From Hymenobacter jeollabukensis (GTDB taxonomy: Bacteria > Bacteroidota > Bacteroidia > Cytophagales > Hymenobacteraceae): DNA of 64,000 bases. The stretch covers positions 34,310 to 98,309 of the forward strand of contig NZ_VAJM01000017.1 of NCBI RefSeq assembly GCF_005771675.1, read 5' to 3'. How positions within the stretch are numbered: position 1 is the first letter of the stretch; every line of letters starts with the position of its first letter. Of this stretch, positions 63,871-64,000 are shown piece by piece. The position numbers were made by a program, and so were the translations under genes. Below the pieces are notes generated by a model. That model had not been told where the DNA came from. It worked only from the letters and a program-made list of their open reading frames with translations, and did no database searches.

Positions 63871-64000
63871 AGCACTAGAGTTTATGCCAAGAATGGCTAC
63901 TCCCTGCTGGGCAGTTTAATGATGGGCGGTGGTCTAATGCGTGGTTTTTACGTACAAGCGGTATGATTCAGACCACGATGAGCTGCGGCAAGTGCGGGAG

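Overview
The window is GC-rich chromosomal DNA of a Bacteroidota bacterium, most likely a Hymenobacter-like member of the Cytophagales. The evidence is the GC-rich coding sequence, the Bacteroidota promoter form (TTG, about 19 bp, TAnnTTTG) ahead of mreB and sodA, a recO-porZ pair (PorZ belongs to the type IX secretion system), FKBP-type lipoproteins, an ABC permease fused to an M1 peptidase, and a propeller-type sensor kinase. The genus is inferred from gene content; no 16S gene is present. No tRNA, rRNA, CRISPR array, prophage or classical insertion sequence was seen.

Layout. 1-8.5 kb: purH, then the rod-shape and elongasome set mreB, mreC, mreD, mrdA (PBP2), rodA, interrupted by a small GIY-YIG nuclease gene lying between long inverted repeats. 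8.5-13.5 kb: two overlapping polytopic membrane proteins of glycosyltransferase type, a Pro/Ala-rich protein of unknown function and a 2Fe-2S ferredoxin. 13.7-22 kb, minus strand: recO, porZ, tdk, three FKBP prolyl isomerases, a DHH phosphoesterase and an NAD(P)-binding protein. 22-28 kb: ndk, an AAA ATPase, a nucleoside permease, an M50-like protease, superoxide dismutase and tadA, then a 42-bp palindromic tandem array. 28-35.4 kb: the ABC permease/M1 fusion, its ATPase, and a divergent LytS/LytTR two-component pair. 35.4-41 kb: small secreted proteins, aspS, an AT-rich orphan, a four-helix-bundle membrane protein and a PhyH-type dioxygenase. 41-47.8 kb: a urease locus (ureD convergent with a nickel-transporter, ureAB, ureC, ureF, ureG set) with no ureE. 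48-53.3 kb: a hybrid propeller sensor kinase, its LuxR-type regulator, a frameshifted small secreted peptide gene and an exonuclease. 53.6-56.3 kb: tandem DUF937-OmpA proteins. 56.6-62 kb: nuoK, L, M, N without the rest of complex I. 62.4-64 kb: an ECF sigma factor and two small membrane proteins.

The most unusual content is between the genes. (1) REPIN-like elements of about 110-200 bp recur eight times. Each is a pair of inverted small hairpins, and the hairpin stems covary (ATGTC/GACAT, ATGCT/AGCAT, ATTCC/GGAAT, ATTGC/GCAAT). One copy carries the GIY-YIG gene in its loop with 41-bp inverted ends (40 of 41 identical), which suggests a nuclease-linked repeat family. (2) Separate long gene-gap inverted repeats are built of short repeated words and differ from gap to gap. 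(3) A 42-bp array of the palindrome GCCACCGGTGGC lies upstream of tadA. (4) A dyad ATCACAT-N4-ATGTGAT, or half of it, sits 28-30 bp before a -7-like element at each of three adjacent genes: kinase, regulator and small peptide.
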